Of a stretch of 53,356 nt of DNA, positions 23,856 through 33,037 are shown one piece after another. Where the stretch lies: positions 1-53,356 of the forward strand of contig JBFWVT010000034.1 in the NCBI GenBank assembly GCA_050246595.1, in the 5' to 3' direction. The position numbers and the translations under genes were made by a program. Every line of letters begins with the position of its first letter. The first letter of the stretch is position 1. Origin of the DNA: DATARH01 sp050246595. Lineage in GTDB: Bacteria > Pseudomonadota > Alphaproteobacteria > ATCC43930 > CGMCC-115725. The notes under the pieces are model-generated. The model was not told the DNA's origin. It saw nothing but the letters and a program-made list of their open reading frames with translations, and searched no databases.

Positions 23856-25601
23856 TCAGTCGATAGCCCGCTTATAGTTGGGCACCAGCCCGGCGGGGGC
23901 AGGATTGGGCCAGGATTCCCACACCGCCGCTGACTGACCCGATTCGTGTGCGCCGCTCGGCGGGACCGCGAGCGCGGCGGCAATCGCGGCCTGTCCGAGC
24001 TGGTGCGCCGGAATGTCGCGCCGCTCGGCCGCGCCGCCGCCATTCCAGATCACATAATCGGCCGAGGTCTCGGCGAAGCCGAAATGCGCGAAGGCACGCG
24101 GCAGGCTCGGCAGGTGATCGCCGTAAAACGCCGCCACGGCCGGTCTGCCGCGCCGCTCCAGCTCCCCAATCAGGATTTGCAGCATCATATCGGAGCGTTT
24201 CATCCCGTCGAGATAGCGTAACAGCCCGGCCCCGTCCGGAATGTCGCTCGGGTCGAACAGGGCGGCGATATCAGGGTCGATCGGCGGCCCCTTCGCCAGC
24301 CAGGGACCGTGATTGCCCATCGTGATCGCGAAGACGAAGGTCCGCGGCCCCTCGCGATCGACGATGCGCAGGATGTCGCGGGCGAGATCGGGGTCCGGGT
24401 AATAGGGCGGGGTGCGCGATCCGCCAAGCGTCTCGCGGCCGAGAAAACGCTCGAACCCGAGTGCCGGCATTGCCAGGTCGCGGCGGAAGAAGCGGCGGTC
24501 AAACGGGTGCAGGCAGATCGTGCGATACCCGGCCCGGCGCAGCCGCCGGACATGCGACTCGAGCGGCGCCCGCGCCAGCGCATAATACGGGTTGAACCGG
24601 TCATAGCCGAGTTCGGTTTCGGGAATGCCGGTCAGCACGGCGAACTCGGCGCGCATCGTGTTCGCGCCCCAGCCCGGCACGGCGAGCCGTCCGTACCGGG
24701 CGGAGGAGGCACAGCACGCGGCGAACCCGGCCAGCAGCTCCGGCGGGATCGCCGGCGACAGCCGCCGCGCGTCGAAAAACGATTCGCACTGCACAATAAT
24801 GATCGGGTCGGCGGGAACGGGTGTTCCGGCCCGACCTGTTTTTGCGTGCCGTGGCCCGGCGGAGAGCCGGGAAGCGACGTAGTCGGGATCGGTGTGCCTG
24901 GATTTCCGGTCCGCCGCCTTCGCGACGCTCTCGCAAGGGTAGGGTTGAGGCGAGGCGCAACCAACCGCGAACTGCCGCCGCCGCAGGCTGCGCTCGGCCC
25001 GCGCGATCACGGCATGAACGATCAGCATCGCAAACGGCCCGAGCGCCGCCGCGTCGGCAACCGGCTCGCCGCTCGGTCTCGCGATCCGGCGCAGGATTCT
25101 CGCCGCTATGGCCACGGGCTGCTCCCGCGACGCCACCCCCAGGCCGGCAGCGATCAGCGCGACGGCGGCGAGCGCGACAAGCGGCCGCGGTTGCGATACC
25201 GGCGGTTCAAAAATCAGCAATCCCACGGCCGCCGACAACGCGGTCAGAGCCCCGCCCAGCACCAGAACCGGCCCGGCGAACGGAAGATAGAGATGCGGGT
25301 GAGTGAACAGTTGCGGCAGCTCGACCGCCTCGGAGAAGACGACCGGCTCGCGCAGCGTCTCGCGCATCGTATGGTCGGCAAGGCAGAACCCGGCGCCGAG
25401 CGCCGCCACCACGACCCCAACAAAGAGCGGGCGGCCGGTCGCGACGGCGAGCAGCGCCGCGCCGAGCGCGAACGGGGCGGCATCGAGCAGCATCACACCG
25501 ATCGGAGCGATGCCGGCCCGCGCGATCCGGCGCGGCGCGAGCCACGCCGCGAGGACGAGCGCCGCACCCGCGGCGATATGAAGCAGCACGGCCGGCTGCA
25601 T
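23856..25601 (-). CDS. LTA synthase/sulfatase-family membrane protein with linker insertion
   Basis: The protein has 581 residues from ATG 25601, four bases after the SDR stop. The N-terminal ~200 residues contain several membrane helices. The periplasmic phosphoglycerol-transferase-type domain has the metal Glu in QCESFFDAR (about 273), the catalytic Thr in WGANTMRAEF (about 315), MGNHGPW and FYGDHLPSL. An Arg/Lys/Pro-rich stretch of ~50 residues (about 209-264, DNA about 24810-24975) separates membrane and catalytic parts. Proteins of this kind accompany capsule operons and may add phospho-substituents to glycans. It could end the kpsC operon. Confidence 0.85.
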   Translation of the reverse strand: MQPAVLLHIAAGAALVLAAWLAPRRIARAGIAPIGVMLLDAAPFALGAALLAVATGRPLFVGVVVAALGAGFCLADHTMRETLREPVVFSEAVELPQLFTHPHLYLPFAGPVLVLGGALTALSAAVGLLIFEPPVSQPRPLVALAAVALIAAGLGVASREQPVAIAARILRRIARPSGEPVADAAALGPFAMLIVHAVIARAERSLRRRQFAVGCASPQPYPCESVAKAADRKSRHTDPDYVASRLSAGPRHAKTGRAGTPVPADPIIIVQCESFFDARRLSPAIPPELLAGFAACCASSARYGRLAVPGWGANTMRAEFAVLTGIPETELGYDRFNPYYALARAPLESHVRRLRRAGYRTICLHPFDRRFFRRDLAMPALGFERFLGRETLGGSRTPPYYPDPDLARDILRIVDREGPRTFVFAITMGNHGPWLAKGPPIDPDIAALFDPSDIPDGAGLLRYLDGMKRSDMMLQILIGELERRGRPAVAAFYGDHLPSLPRAFAHFGFAETSADYVIWNGGGAAERRDIPAHQLGQAAIAAALAVPPSGAHESGQSAAVWESWPNPAPAGLVPNYKRAID

Positions 25602-25605
25602 CGCG

Positions 25606-26385
25606 TCAGGTGTCGCGGATGCGGAAACGGAAACCGCGCAGGATCGCGTCTCCAATCGCGGCGGGCGCGAGATCGCAGAACCGCATCCCGAGCACCAGCG
25701 GCCACGGAAAATCGATCCGCGCGGCGCCGCGATCGATGCCGCGCCTGATGCGCTTTGCGGCCCGCTCGCCGCTGGCGAGAAACGGGGTCGGCCCGTCCCA
25801 GCGGTCGGTCATCGGCGACGCGAAAAATCCCGGCGAGACAACGGTGACTCCGACCCCGTGCTCTGCAAGCCGGGGGCGCAGTGCTTCGGCATAGGCGCGC
25901 AGGCCGGCTTTGCTGGCGCAATAGCCGGGGCTGTACGGCAGACCACGAAACGCCGCCACCGAGGCGATCGCAACAACCCGACCGCGCCGGCGCGCGCACA
26001 GCAACGGGACGAGCGGTGCGATCGTGTTGACGGCGCCGACCAGATTGACCTCGATCTGCCGCAATGTTGTTGCGGCCGGCTCGCCGGGGCTGTCGGGGTC
26101 GGGGCCGGCCGAGGTTCCGGCATTCGCGATCAGCAACTCGGTCTTGTGAGCGCAATCAAATTCCCTGAGCCAAGCTGCCATCGCCGCGGTATCGGCGACA
26201 TCGATCGCGGCGCTCTCGACCCGAGCGCCGGCGGCGCGGCAAGCGGAATCGGTCAGGGCCAGCCGCTCGCGGTTGCGCGCCACCAGCCCGAGCACGACAC
26301 CGGGTCCGGCATAGGACGCGGCCAGCGCCGCGCCGAGACCGCTCGATGCGCCGGTAATCGCGATCGCTTGGTACGGCGCCCGCAT
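25606..26385 (-). CDS. Short-chain dehydrogenase/reductase
   Basis: A 259-residue classical SDR: nucleotide motif TGASSGLGAALA, NAGTS, a Ser in AIASVAAF, and the catalytic YCASK. The C-terminus (FRFRIRDT) suits a soluble oxidoreductase. Its stop overlaps nothing, but the start abuts the kpsC stop at 26385, so it is translationally linked. In capsule clusters such SDRs often act on sugar or lipid precursors; the substrate here is not known. Confidence 0.9.
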   Translation of the reverse strand: MRAPYQAIAITGASSGLGAALAASYAGPGVVLGLVARNRERLALTDSACRAAGARVESAAIDVADTAAMAAWLREFDCAHKTELLIANAGTSAGPDPDSPGEPAATTLRQIEVNLVGAVNTIAPLVPLLCARRRGRVVAIASVAAFRGLPYSPGYCASKAGLRAYAEALRPRLAEHGVGVTVVSPGFFASPMTDRWDGPTPFLASGERAAKRIRRGIDRGAARIDFPWPLVLGMRFCDLAPAAIGDAILRGFRFRIRDT

Positions 26386-28406
26386 CAGCTCCGCGGGCGC
26401 TCCAGAAGCCGGCCCGCCTCTGCCGGCGCCGCGGCTTCCGTGCCGGCCGGCGACAGAAGCGCGCGCAGCCGGTCATAGCGGCGGGAAAGCAGCCCTTGCA
26501 GCCGCCGCGCCCGCACGAGCGGCCCGGCCCGCCACAACTCCGGCTGCTCGAGCCGCTCGATCAGGATTTCCGGACCGCAGGGCAGCCGGGTCAGCGGATC
26601 GAGGTAACGCGGATAGAGGATCAGCGCGCCGGCCACGAGCTGGTCGAGGCTCAGCCGCCTGCCGCGATCGAATGCGGGCAGGTCCGCCGTCAGCCCCCAG
26701 CCGGCGTAAAACGGGCGGCCGTAAACGACGACCCGAAGCCCGCGCAGCAGCGCCTCGAACCCGGCGAGCGATGTCATCGTATGCACTTCGCGGCTGACCG
26801 CCAGCAGCCGATCGGTCGAGCCGTTCGCGACCACGAGATCGGCGAAGCGTCGTGCCTCGGCCTCCGGCACCGCGCCGATCCGGTGTCCGGCCACGACATC
26901 GGGGTGCGGCTTGTAGACGATGAACGCATCCGGGTTCGCGGCGCGCACCCGCGCCAGCAGACCCAGATTGGTGCGCACCTCGCCGGCTCCGAACCGGATC
27001 GACAGATCGTCCTCGACCTGCCCCGGCACGAGGATGCACCGGTGATCCGCCGGAATGCCCACGATCCGGTCGCCGGGCGCGAGGTTGTACTTGGTGATGC
27101 CGCGCTCGACGAGTCGCTTCCTGAGCCGCTCGGCGCGGGCGAGAAGGGCAGGGGAGACATCGCCTTCGCGCAGCAGGCGTTCCAGATCGCTGCCGCCGCG
27201 CGGGTCGAAATACATCCCGCTTCCGTCGAAGACGAGCGAGGCGGGCGGCAGGAAGTCGGAGCCGAGCCCGACCGAGCGGATGAACCCATCCTCGACGCGG
27301 ATCAGGGGCACGCCTTCACGGGAAGCCGCCTCGGGAAGACCCTGCGGCAGACGCGAGGCCCAGCCCGCGATTGCGCCGGTCTCTCCGCCGCGATGCGCGC
27401 GCGCCGCCTCCAGCGCCCCCGCGACCGTGCGGCGGAACACCGGCGCGCTGGCCGACGAGCGCACGAAATCGGCAATCCGCCGCCGCTTCCAGAACGACAT
27501 GCCGACGCACACCGCGATGCGGCGGTTCGCGGTCTCCAGCCGGCGCCAATCGGCGAGGATTATCAGCGCGTCCTCGAAACCGGTTGCGGCATTGCGGAAC
27601 GGATCGCGGCAGCGCGTCGCGACAAGGCAGATGCCGGCGAAAATTTCCTCCGCCGAGCGGCGGAAGCCGCGTTGGGGGACCGCGGCATGGTCCTGGGTTA
27701 TGCCCCAGCCTGTATAGGAAGCGGCGGCGAAAGCAGTGACCGGGATGCCGGCGAGCAGGGCCAGAAATCCGATCTCGCCGCCGATGCTGTAGATGCGGTC
27801 GGCGCGGTCGAGCAGCGACCAGGGATCGCACGCGCGCTCGATCACGGCAACGCCGCGCGCTCGCGCCGCCTCCAGTCCTGGGCTCGGCCCGCGGGCGCTC
27901 CGCGGTGCGGCAAGCACGACGACCCGCTCGGCCGGATAGGCGGACAAGACCGCGTCAAGCATCGCCGTTTCCGTCTTGGGACCTGCCCGGCAAACGGCGT
28001 CGATGCCGGCCAGGGCCGGTTCGGCAAAGGCCACCACCGCGATACGGCCCTCCGGCATCGCCGTTCCGGCGTCGGCCTCCCACCACACGCCGCCGACCCG
28101 CGCCGCGACGAGCGCCTGACGCGCCGCCACGGCACGCACCAGCAGCGCCGGCGATTCCCAGCCTCGCTCGCCAAGGATCTGTCCGGGGGTCGCGGCGCCG
28201 AGAGGCGACGCAAAAGGAGCGGGGACTTCCGCTGCGCAGGCGCTCAGGATCGGCGGTGGACGCCGGCCGCGTCGCGGTGCGCGCAGCACGCCCTCGGCGA
28301 GAAGCGCGCCCGGCGCGCCGCCGAATTCGGGGAACAGCATTTCGCGTGCGGCGAGCAGTCCTTTCCGCCGGGTCAGCCTGTCCGCCAATTCGCCGCTTCT
28401 GGCCAT
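26385..28406 (-). CDS. kpsC: Capsule polysaccharide protein KpsC/LipA family (Kdo transferase)
   Basis: A 673-residue protein with two successive modules, as in KpsC, which builds the Kdo linker on phosphatidylglycerol for capsule export. N-terminal module: IYSIGGEIGFLALLAGIPVT and ASYTGWGITQDH. C-terminal module: VLVPGQVEDDLSIRFGA-type strand, IVYKPHPDVVAG, HTMTSLAGFEALLRGLRVVV and YGRPFYAGWGLT. Length is normal for the full two-module form. It diverges from the nucleotidyltransferase/HAD fusion gene, and heads a leftward unit with the SDR and LTA-synthase-like genes. Confidence 0.92.
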   Translation of the reverse strand: MARSGELADRLTRRKGLLAAREMLFPEFGGAPGALLAEGVLRAPRRGRRPPPILSACAAEVPAPFASPLGAATPGQILGERGWESPALLVRAVAARQALVAARVGGVWWEADAGTAMPEGRIAVVAFAEPALAGIDAVCRAGPKTETAMLDAVLSAYPAERVVVLAAPRSARGPSPGLEAARARGVAVIERACDPWSLLDRADRIYSIGGEIGFLALLAGIPVTAFAAASYTGWGITQDHAAVPQRGFRRSAEEIFAGICLVATRCRDPFRNAATGFEDALIILADWRRLETANRRIAVCVGMSFWKRRRIADFVRSSASAPVFRRTVAGALEAARAHRGGETGAIAGWASRLPQGLPEAASREGVPLIRVEDGFIRSVGLGSDFLPPASLVFDGSGMYFDPRGGSDLERLLREGDVSPALLARAERLRKRLVERGITKYNLAPGDRIVGIPADHRCILVPGQVEDDLSIRFGAGEVRTNLGLLARVRAANPDAFIVYKPHPDVVAGHRIGAVPEAEARRFADLVVANGSTDRLLAVSREVHTMTSLAGFEALLRGLRVVVYGRPFYAGWGLTADLPAFDRGRRLSLDQLVAGALILYPRYLDPLTRLPCGPEILIERLEQPELWRAGPLVRARRLQGLLSRRYDRLRALLSPAGTEAAAPAEAGRLLERPRS

Positions 28407-28519
28407 CCCTGGAGCCTATCGCCGGTTTGACCGCTGTCCATGAAAATCGCTCCCTACCCGCCGGACCCGGCGCGATCCGGTGCTTGACAGGCTTGGTCCC
28501 GCCGCGAGACAGAGCCGCC

Positions 28520-29704
28520 ATGATCAAGCAAGCCGTCGTGCAGTGCGGCGGGTGCGGTGCCGGGCCGCCGACCGCCGGCCTGCCGATACCGCTGCTGCCG
28601 GTCGCCGGCGCGCCATTTCTCGACACGCTGCTGTTCGAGCTTGGCCGGCACGGCTTCCGGCGGATCGTGCTGCTGGCCGGCGCCGCGTCCGACCGTATCG
28701 CGCAATACGCGGCCGCTACCCCGATGCGGAGGCGCTTCGAGCTCGACATCGACATCGCGATCGTGCGCGAGGCTTGTGGCACCGGCGACGCGCTCCGGCA
28801 GGTGCACGACCGGCTTGACGCCTCGTTCCTGTTGCTGCACGGGGCTTGCTGGTTCGACATCAACCTGCGCGCGCTCGCCGCGGACCTGGCCGCCGCTCCG
28901 GAGGCGCTCGGCGTATTAGCGCTGCGCCACATCAACGACGGCTCGCCAAGCGATACGGGGCGCCCCTTCGGCGGCGTCTGTGCGCTGCGCCGCGATGCCG
29001 TTGAAGTTCTGTGCGCGCCGGCATCGCGCGACGCCGATCCGCTGCCGCGTCCGATGGCCGAGGGCAGGCTGCGCGGCATCGTCTTCAATGGTTATTTCGC
29101 CGATATCCGGACCCCGGAGGGTCTCGCGCGGGCGCGCCGCGAACTCCCCGAGCGCCGTCGCCGGCCGGCCGCGTTTCTCGACCGCGACGGTGTGCTGAAC
29201 CACGATGACTTCTATGTCGGAACAGTGGCGCAGTTTCGCTGGATCGACGGCGCGCGCGCGGCGGTGCGGGCGCTCAACGACGCCGGGCTGTTCGTCTTTC
29301 TCGTCACCAATCAGTCCGGCATCGCGCGCGGCTTTTATCGCGAGGCGGACATGCGCGCCGTGCACGCCCATATGGCCGACGAGCTGGCGGCCGCCGGAGC
29401 GCATATCGATGACATCCGCCACTGCCCGTATCACCCCGAGGGCAGCGTTGCGCAGTATTGCCGCACCAGCGATTGGCGCAAACCTGCCCCGGGCATGATC
29501 CTGGACCTATTGCGCCGCTGGCCGGTCGATATGGCAGCGAGTTTTCTGATCGGCGACAAGGACAGCGACCTGGAAGCGGCAGCAGCTTCCGGCATAAGCG
29601 GGCATCTCTTTTCCGGCGGCGATCTCGCCGCCTTTACCGACGCGGTGCTGCGGCGGCGATGTCCGTCGCTTTCGGGTTCCGCTTTGGCCCGCCGAGGGAT
29701 ATGA
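28520..29704 (+). CDS. Nucleotidyltransferase-like/HAD-IIIA phosphatase fusion (HddC-GmhB-like)
   Basis: A 394-residue protein. Residues 1-215 follow the sugar-nucleotidyltransferase fold, but the signature loop reads QCGGCGAGPPTAG and IPLLPV, in place of GGxGTRL and PKPLLPV, so key NTP-binding residues look lost. Residues 216-385 are an intact HAD-IIIA domain: FLDRDGVLNHD (D221, D223), TNQSGIARG, WRKPAPGM (K321) and LIGDKDSDLEAA. The GmhB zinc-loop Cys pair is replaced by S and W. Heptose bisphosphate phosphatase activity is plausible; the first domain may be regulatory. It precedes kpsE and kpsT. Confidence 0.82.
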   Translation: MIKQAVVQCGGCGAGPPTAGLPIPLLPVAGAPFLDTLLFELGRHGFRRIVLLAGAASDRIAQYAAATPMRRRFELDIDIAIVREACGTGDALRQVHDRLDASFLLLHGACWFDINLRALAADLAAAPEALGVLALRHINDGSPSDTGRPFGGVCALRRDAVEVLCAPASRDADPLPRPMAEGRLRGIVFNGYFADIRTPEGLARARRELPERRRRPAAFLDRDGVLNHDDFYVGTVAQFRWIDGARAAVRALNDAGLFVFLVTNQSGIARGFYREADMRAVHAHMADELAAAGAHIDDIRHCPYHPEGSVAQYCRTSDWRKPAPGMILDLLRRWPVDMAASFLIGDKDSDLEAAAASGISGHLFSGGDLAAFTDAVLRRRCPSLSGSALARRGI

Positions 29705-29795
29705 TCGGCGCAGGCGCCGCGGGTCGCGGGGCGGGGCGTCTCGCCGGGGGTCGATCTCTTTTAAGCCTATCCCGTTACAAAGCGTGGAACGCGTG

Positions 29796-30977
29796 ATGGT
29801 CGATATCTTGCGCCGTGCCGAAGCCGTGCGCGATCCCGCCGTGGTCGGCGGACGCGCGCGAGCACCGGGACGCCTCGCGGCGTTCTGGCGCTCGCTGAAT
29901 ATCTGGTTCTGGGCGATCGTCGGACTGCCCACGCTGCTTGCCGGGGTCTATTACTTCGCGATCGCCTCCGATCTTTACCTCTCGGAGGTCAAGTTCCTGG
30001 TGCGCGGGCCGGCGAAGACCGCGAGCAACTCGATCAGCGCGATGCTGAGCAGCACGGCGGTCTCGTCGGTGTCGGAAGACACCCACGCGGTCCACGAATA
30101 CCTGCTGTCGCGCGACGCGGTGCGTCGGCTGGAACGGGAGAACGATCTGCGGATCCTGCTCTCGCGTCCGGAAGGCGACCCGATCAGCCGCTTTCCGGGC
30201 CTGCTGTACTGGCGCCACGATTTCGAGTCGCTTTACGCCGCATATGAGCGTTTTGTGACGGTCGAGATCGACAGCATGAGCGGGGTCAGCACGCTGCGCG
30301 TCAAGGCGTACCGGCCCGAGGACGCGCAGCGTATCGCGCAGGCGCTGCTCGCGTTCGGCGAGCAGCTCGTGAACACGCTGAACGAACGCGCCCGGCACGA
30401 CGCGCTCGCCGTGTTCCAGCGTGAAGTGACCGGCATCGAACGCCGCATCGCCGATATCCAGACCCAGCTCACCGCCTATCGGGTCAAGGAAAAGATGCTC
30501 GATCCGAAAAGCGCCTCGTCGGGGCCGATCGAGCTGCTGGCGCAGATGAGCACGCAACTGGCCAGCGCGAAGGCGCAGCTCGCGCAAGTGACGAAGAATT
30601 CGCCGAACAGCCCGCAAATTCCGCTGTTCCGGACGCGGATCGCCGCCCTCGAAAGATTGATCGTCGAGGAACGCGCCAAGGTCACCGGCGACAGCAACTC
30701 GGTCGCCACCGCGCTCGCCGAATACGAGCGGCTCGATGTGCAGCGGGAATTGGCTGAGAAGCATCTCGCCTCCGCCTTCGCCTCGCTCGAAGCGGCGCGG
30801 CTCCAGGCGCAGCGCCAGCAGCTCTATCTTGAGACGATCGCGCAGCCGAACCTTGCCGATTATCCGCTCTATCCGAAACGCATCGTCTCGTTCGCGACAA
30901 TCGTCGCCGCCTGCCTCGTCGCTTACGGGATTACCTGGCTGCTGGTCGCCGGGGTGCGCGAGCACGCGGCGGCCTAG
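29796..30977 (+). CDS. kpsE: Capsule export inner-membrane protein KpsE-like (polysaccharide co-polymerase)
   Basis: The protein has 393 residues from ATG 29796. An N-terminal helix (IWFWAIVGLPTLLAGVYYFA), a large periplasmic alpha/beta plus coiled-coil section rich in Gln, Arg and Ala (about 170-340), and a C-terminal helix (ISFATIVAACLVAYGITWLL-like) make the KpsE/RkpR topology. AIASDLYLSEVKFLVRGP and SVEDTHAV-type segments match the family. It would link the inner-membrane ABC exporter to an outer-membrane KpsD-type channel. Confidence 0.88.
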   Translation: MVDILRRAEAVRDPAVVGGRARAPGRLAAFWRSLNIWFWAIVGLPTLLAGVYYFAIASDLYLSEVKFLVRGPAKTASNSISAMLSSTAVSSVSEDTHAVHEYLLSRDAVRRLERENDLRILLSRPEGDPISRFPGLLYWRHDFESLYAAYERFVTVEIDSMSGVSTLRVKAYRPEDAQRIAQALLAFGEQLVNTLNERARHDALAVFQREVTGIERRIADIQTQLTAYRVKEKMLDPKSASSGPIELLAQMSTQLASAKAQLAQVTKNSPNSPQIPLFRTRIAALERLIVEERAKVTGDSNSVATALAEYERLDVQRELAEKHLASAFASLEAARLQAQRQQLYLETIAQPNLADYPLYPKRIVSFATIVAACLVAYGITWLLVAGVREHAAA

Positions 30978-31003
30978 TCGGAACGGTTGCGGCCGGCAGC
31001 GCG

Positions 31004-31657
31004 ATGATCCGGGTAACCGCGGTTTGCAAGGAATACCACTCCGAAACCCGGAAACTGCATCACCGGGTTCTGAGCGACATTTCGTTCTCCGTGGACCGCG
31101 GCGAGAAGATCGCCGTACTCGGGCGCAACGGCGCGGGGAAATCGACGCTGATCCGCCTGATCGGCGGGATCGAGCTGCCGACCAGCGGCAGCATCGAACG
31201 CGGCATGTCGGTTTCCTGGCCGGTCGGGCTGAACGGCGGGGTCGGCGGCAGCATGACCGGCAACGACAATATCCGCTTCATCGCCCGAATCTATAACAAG
31301 CCGTTCCCGCTGCTGCGCGAATATGTCGACAATTTCGCCGAACTCGGCAAATACTTGGCCGAGCCGGTGCGCACCTACTCGGCCGGCATGCGGGCGCGTC
31401 TCAATTTTGCGCTGTCGGTCGCGATCGATTTCGACTGTTACCTGATCGACGAGATGATCGCGGTCGGCGACCAGCGCTTTCAGCGCCGCTCGCACGAAGA
31501 GCTGTTCGAGAGACGGGCCGATCGCAGCCTGATCCTTGCCTCGCACGTGCCGCAGGTCATCAAGAACTACTGCTCGCGGGCGCTTGTGCTGCATCGCGGG
31601 CGCGGCAAGGTGTTCGACGATCTCGATCTGGCGCTCGACATCTACAACGATCTCTAG
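31004..31657 (+). CDS. kpsT: Capsule polysaccharide ABC exporter ATPase KpsT
   Basis: A 217-residue ATPase, normal size for KpsT. Walker A is LGRNGAGKSTLIRLI, the signature reads TYSAGMRARLNFALS, Walker B is CYLIDEMIAVGD and the switch His lies in LILASHVPQ. The variant YSAGMRAR signature and DEMIAVGD are hallmarks of capsule/O-antigen exporters. It lies 26 bp after kpsE. The permease partner KpsM, usually adjacent, is not in this window. Confidence 0.92.
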   Translation: MIRVTAVCKEYHSETRKLHHRVLSDISFSVDRGEKIAVLGRNGAGKSTLIRLIGGIELPTSGSIERGMSVSWPVGLNGGVGGSMTGNDNIRFIARIYNKPFPLLREYVDNFAELGKYLAEPVRTYSAGMRARLNFALSVAIDFDCYLIDEMIAVGDQRFQRRSHEELFERRADRSLILASHVPQVIKNYCSRALVLHRGRGKVFDDLDLALDIYNDL

Positions 31658-31814
31658 AGCCGCGGACTTGTGCGCGGCGGCAAACAGCGCTAGGAACGCG
31701 CCGGCCGGACGCGCTCGGGCTTGCTCGGCGCGCGGTTTGCGGCCGATCCGCGGGAGCGCTCCGGGATCGACGCCTCCCCCCTGACGTGCCGGAAGAGCAA
31801 GGAACTGTGCCGCG

Positions 31815-33011
31815 ATGAAGGTCGCCATCATCAAGGAGCGGCGCCCGCATGAGCGCCGGGTGGCGGCCACCCCGGACAGCATCAAGCGCTTGGTCGAGAT
31901 GGGGGCGCAGGTGACGGTTGAAAGCGGTGCCGGCGCCGAAGCCTATTTCCTCGACGACGCCTATGCGGAAGCGGGGGCGACGATCGCCGCTGACAGCGCG
32001 GCCGCCCTGGCCGATGCCGATCTTGTCCTGAAGGTGCAGCGGCCGTTGCGCGGCGAGGATGGCACGCCGGATGAGCTGGGCGCGATGCGGCGCGGCGCAG
32101 TGTTGATCGGCCTGCTGGCTCCGCTCGAAAACCACGATGATGTCAACGCTTATGCCGAGGCCGGGATCGCGGCGTTTGCGATGGAGCTGGTGCCGCGCAT
32201 CACGCGGGCGCAGACAATGGACGTGCTGTCGTCGCAGGCCAACCTTGCCGGCTACAAGGCCGTGCTCGAAGCCGCCGACGCGTTCGGCCGCGCCTTGCCG
32301 ATGATGATGACCGCGGCCGGCACGATCAAGGCGGCGCGGGTTCTGGTGATGGGTGCCGGGGTCGCCGGATTGCAGGCGATCGCGACGGCGCGCCGGCTCG
32401 GCGCGATCGTCAGCGCCACCGATGTCCGCATCGCCGCGAAGGAGCAGGTCGAGAGCCTCGGGGCCACCTTTATCACGGTCGATGAGGCGGCGATGCGGGC
32501 CGCCGAGACGGCCGGCGGCTATGCCCGCGAGATGGGCGAGGATTTCGCGCGCCGTCAGCGCGAGCTGATCGCCCAGACGCTGCGCCGCACCGATATCGTC
32601 ATCTGCACCGCGCTGATCCCGGGGCGCCGCGCGCCGGTGCTGCTGACCGCCGACATGGTGGCCGGTATGATGCCGGGTTCGGTCGTCGTCGATCTCGCGG
32701 TCGAGGCCGGCGGCAATGTCGAGGGCAGCCGGTCGGGCGAGATCGCGACAACGGCGAACGGGGTCAAGATCATCGGCCATCCGAACATGCCGTCGCGCAT
32801 CGCGGTCGATGCGAGCCAGCTCTATGCCCGCAATCTGCTCGCCTTTCTCGGGCTGCTGGTTGACCAGGAACGACGGCTGCGCATCGACACGTCCGACGAG
32901 ATCGTCAAGGCCGCGCTGTTGACGCATGACGGCGCAATCGTCAACCCGAGCCTGGTTCCGCAACCGGCCGCGACGCCGGCCGAGACAGGCGCCGCCCTGT
33001 CCCCCGGATAG
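31815..33011 (+). CDS. pntAA: Proton-translocating NAD(P) transhydrogenase, alpha-1 subunit (domain I)
   Basis: A 398-residue cytoplasmic NAD(H)-binding subunit: VAIIKERRPHERRVAATPDS start, RITRAQTMDVLSSQ (the RQD loop facing domain III), and the Rossmann fingerprint VMGAGVAGLQAIATARRLGA. The C-terminus ends without membrane helices, as in the split Rhodospirillum-type enzyme. First of three co-directional genes that couple proton influx to NADPH formation. Confidence 0.95.
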   Translation: MKVAIIKERRPHERRVAATPDSIKRLVEMGAQVTVESGAGAEAYFLDDAYAEAGATIAADSAAALADADLVLKVQRPLRGEDGTPDELGAMRRGAVLIGLLAPLENHDDVNAYAEAGIAAFAMELVPRITRAQTMDVLSSQANLAGYKAVLEAADAFGRALPMMMTAAGTIKAARVLVMGAGVAGLQAIATARRLGAIVSATDVRIAAKEQVESLGATFITVDEAAMRAAETAGGYAREMGEDFARRQRELIAQTLRRTDIVICTALIPGRRAPVLLTADMVAGMMPGSVVVDLAVEAGGNVEGSRSGEIATTANGVKIIGHPNMPSRIAVDASQLYARNLLAFLGLLVDQERRLRIDTSDEIVKAALLTHDGAIVNPSLVPQPAATPAETGAALSPG

Positions 33012-33037
33012 CGGCAGGACCGCTTTACGGAGAAACG

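Noticed and set aside
24309..25748. Long rightward frame of 479 codons
   Set aside because: Antisense shadow of the LTA-synthase-like gene.
26496..28430. Rightward 644-codon frame opposite kpsC
   Set aside because: Antisense shadow with typical Arg/His/Gly-rich composition; kpsC motifs lie on the other strand.
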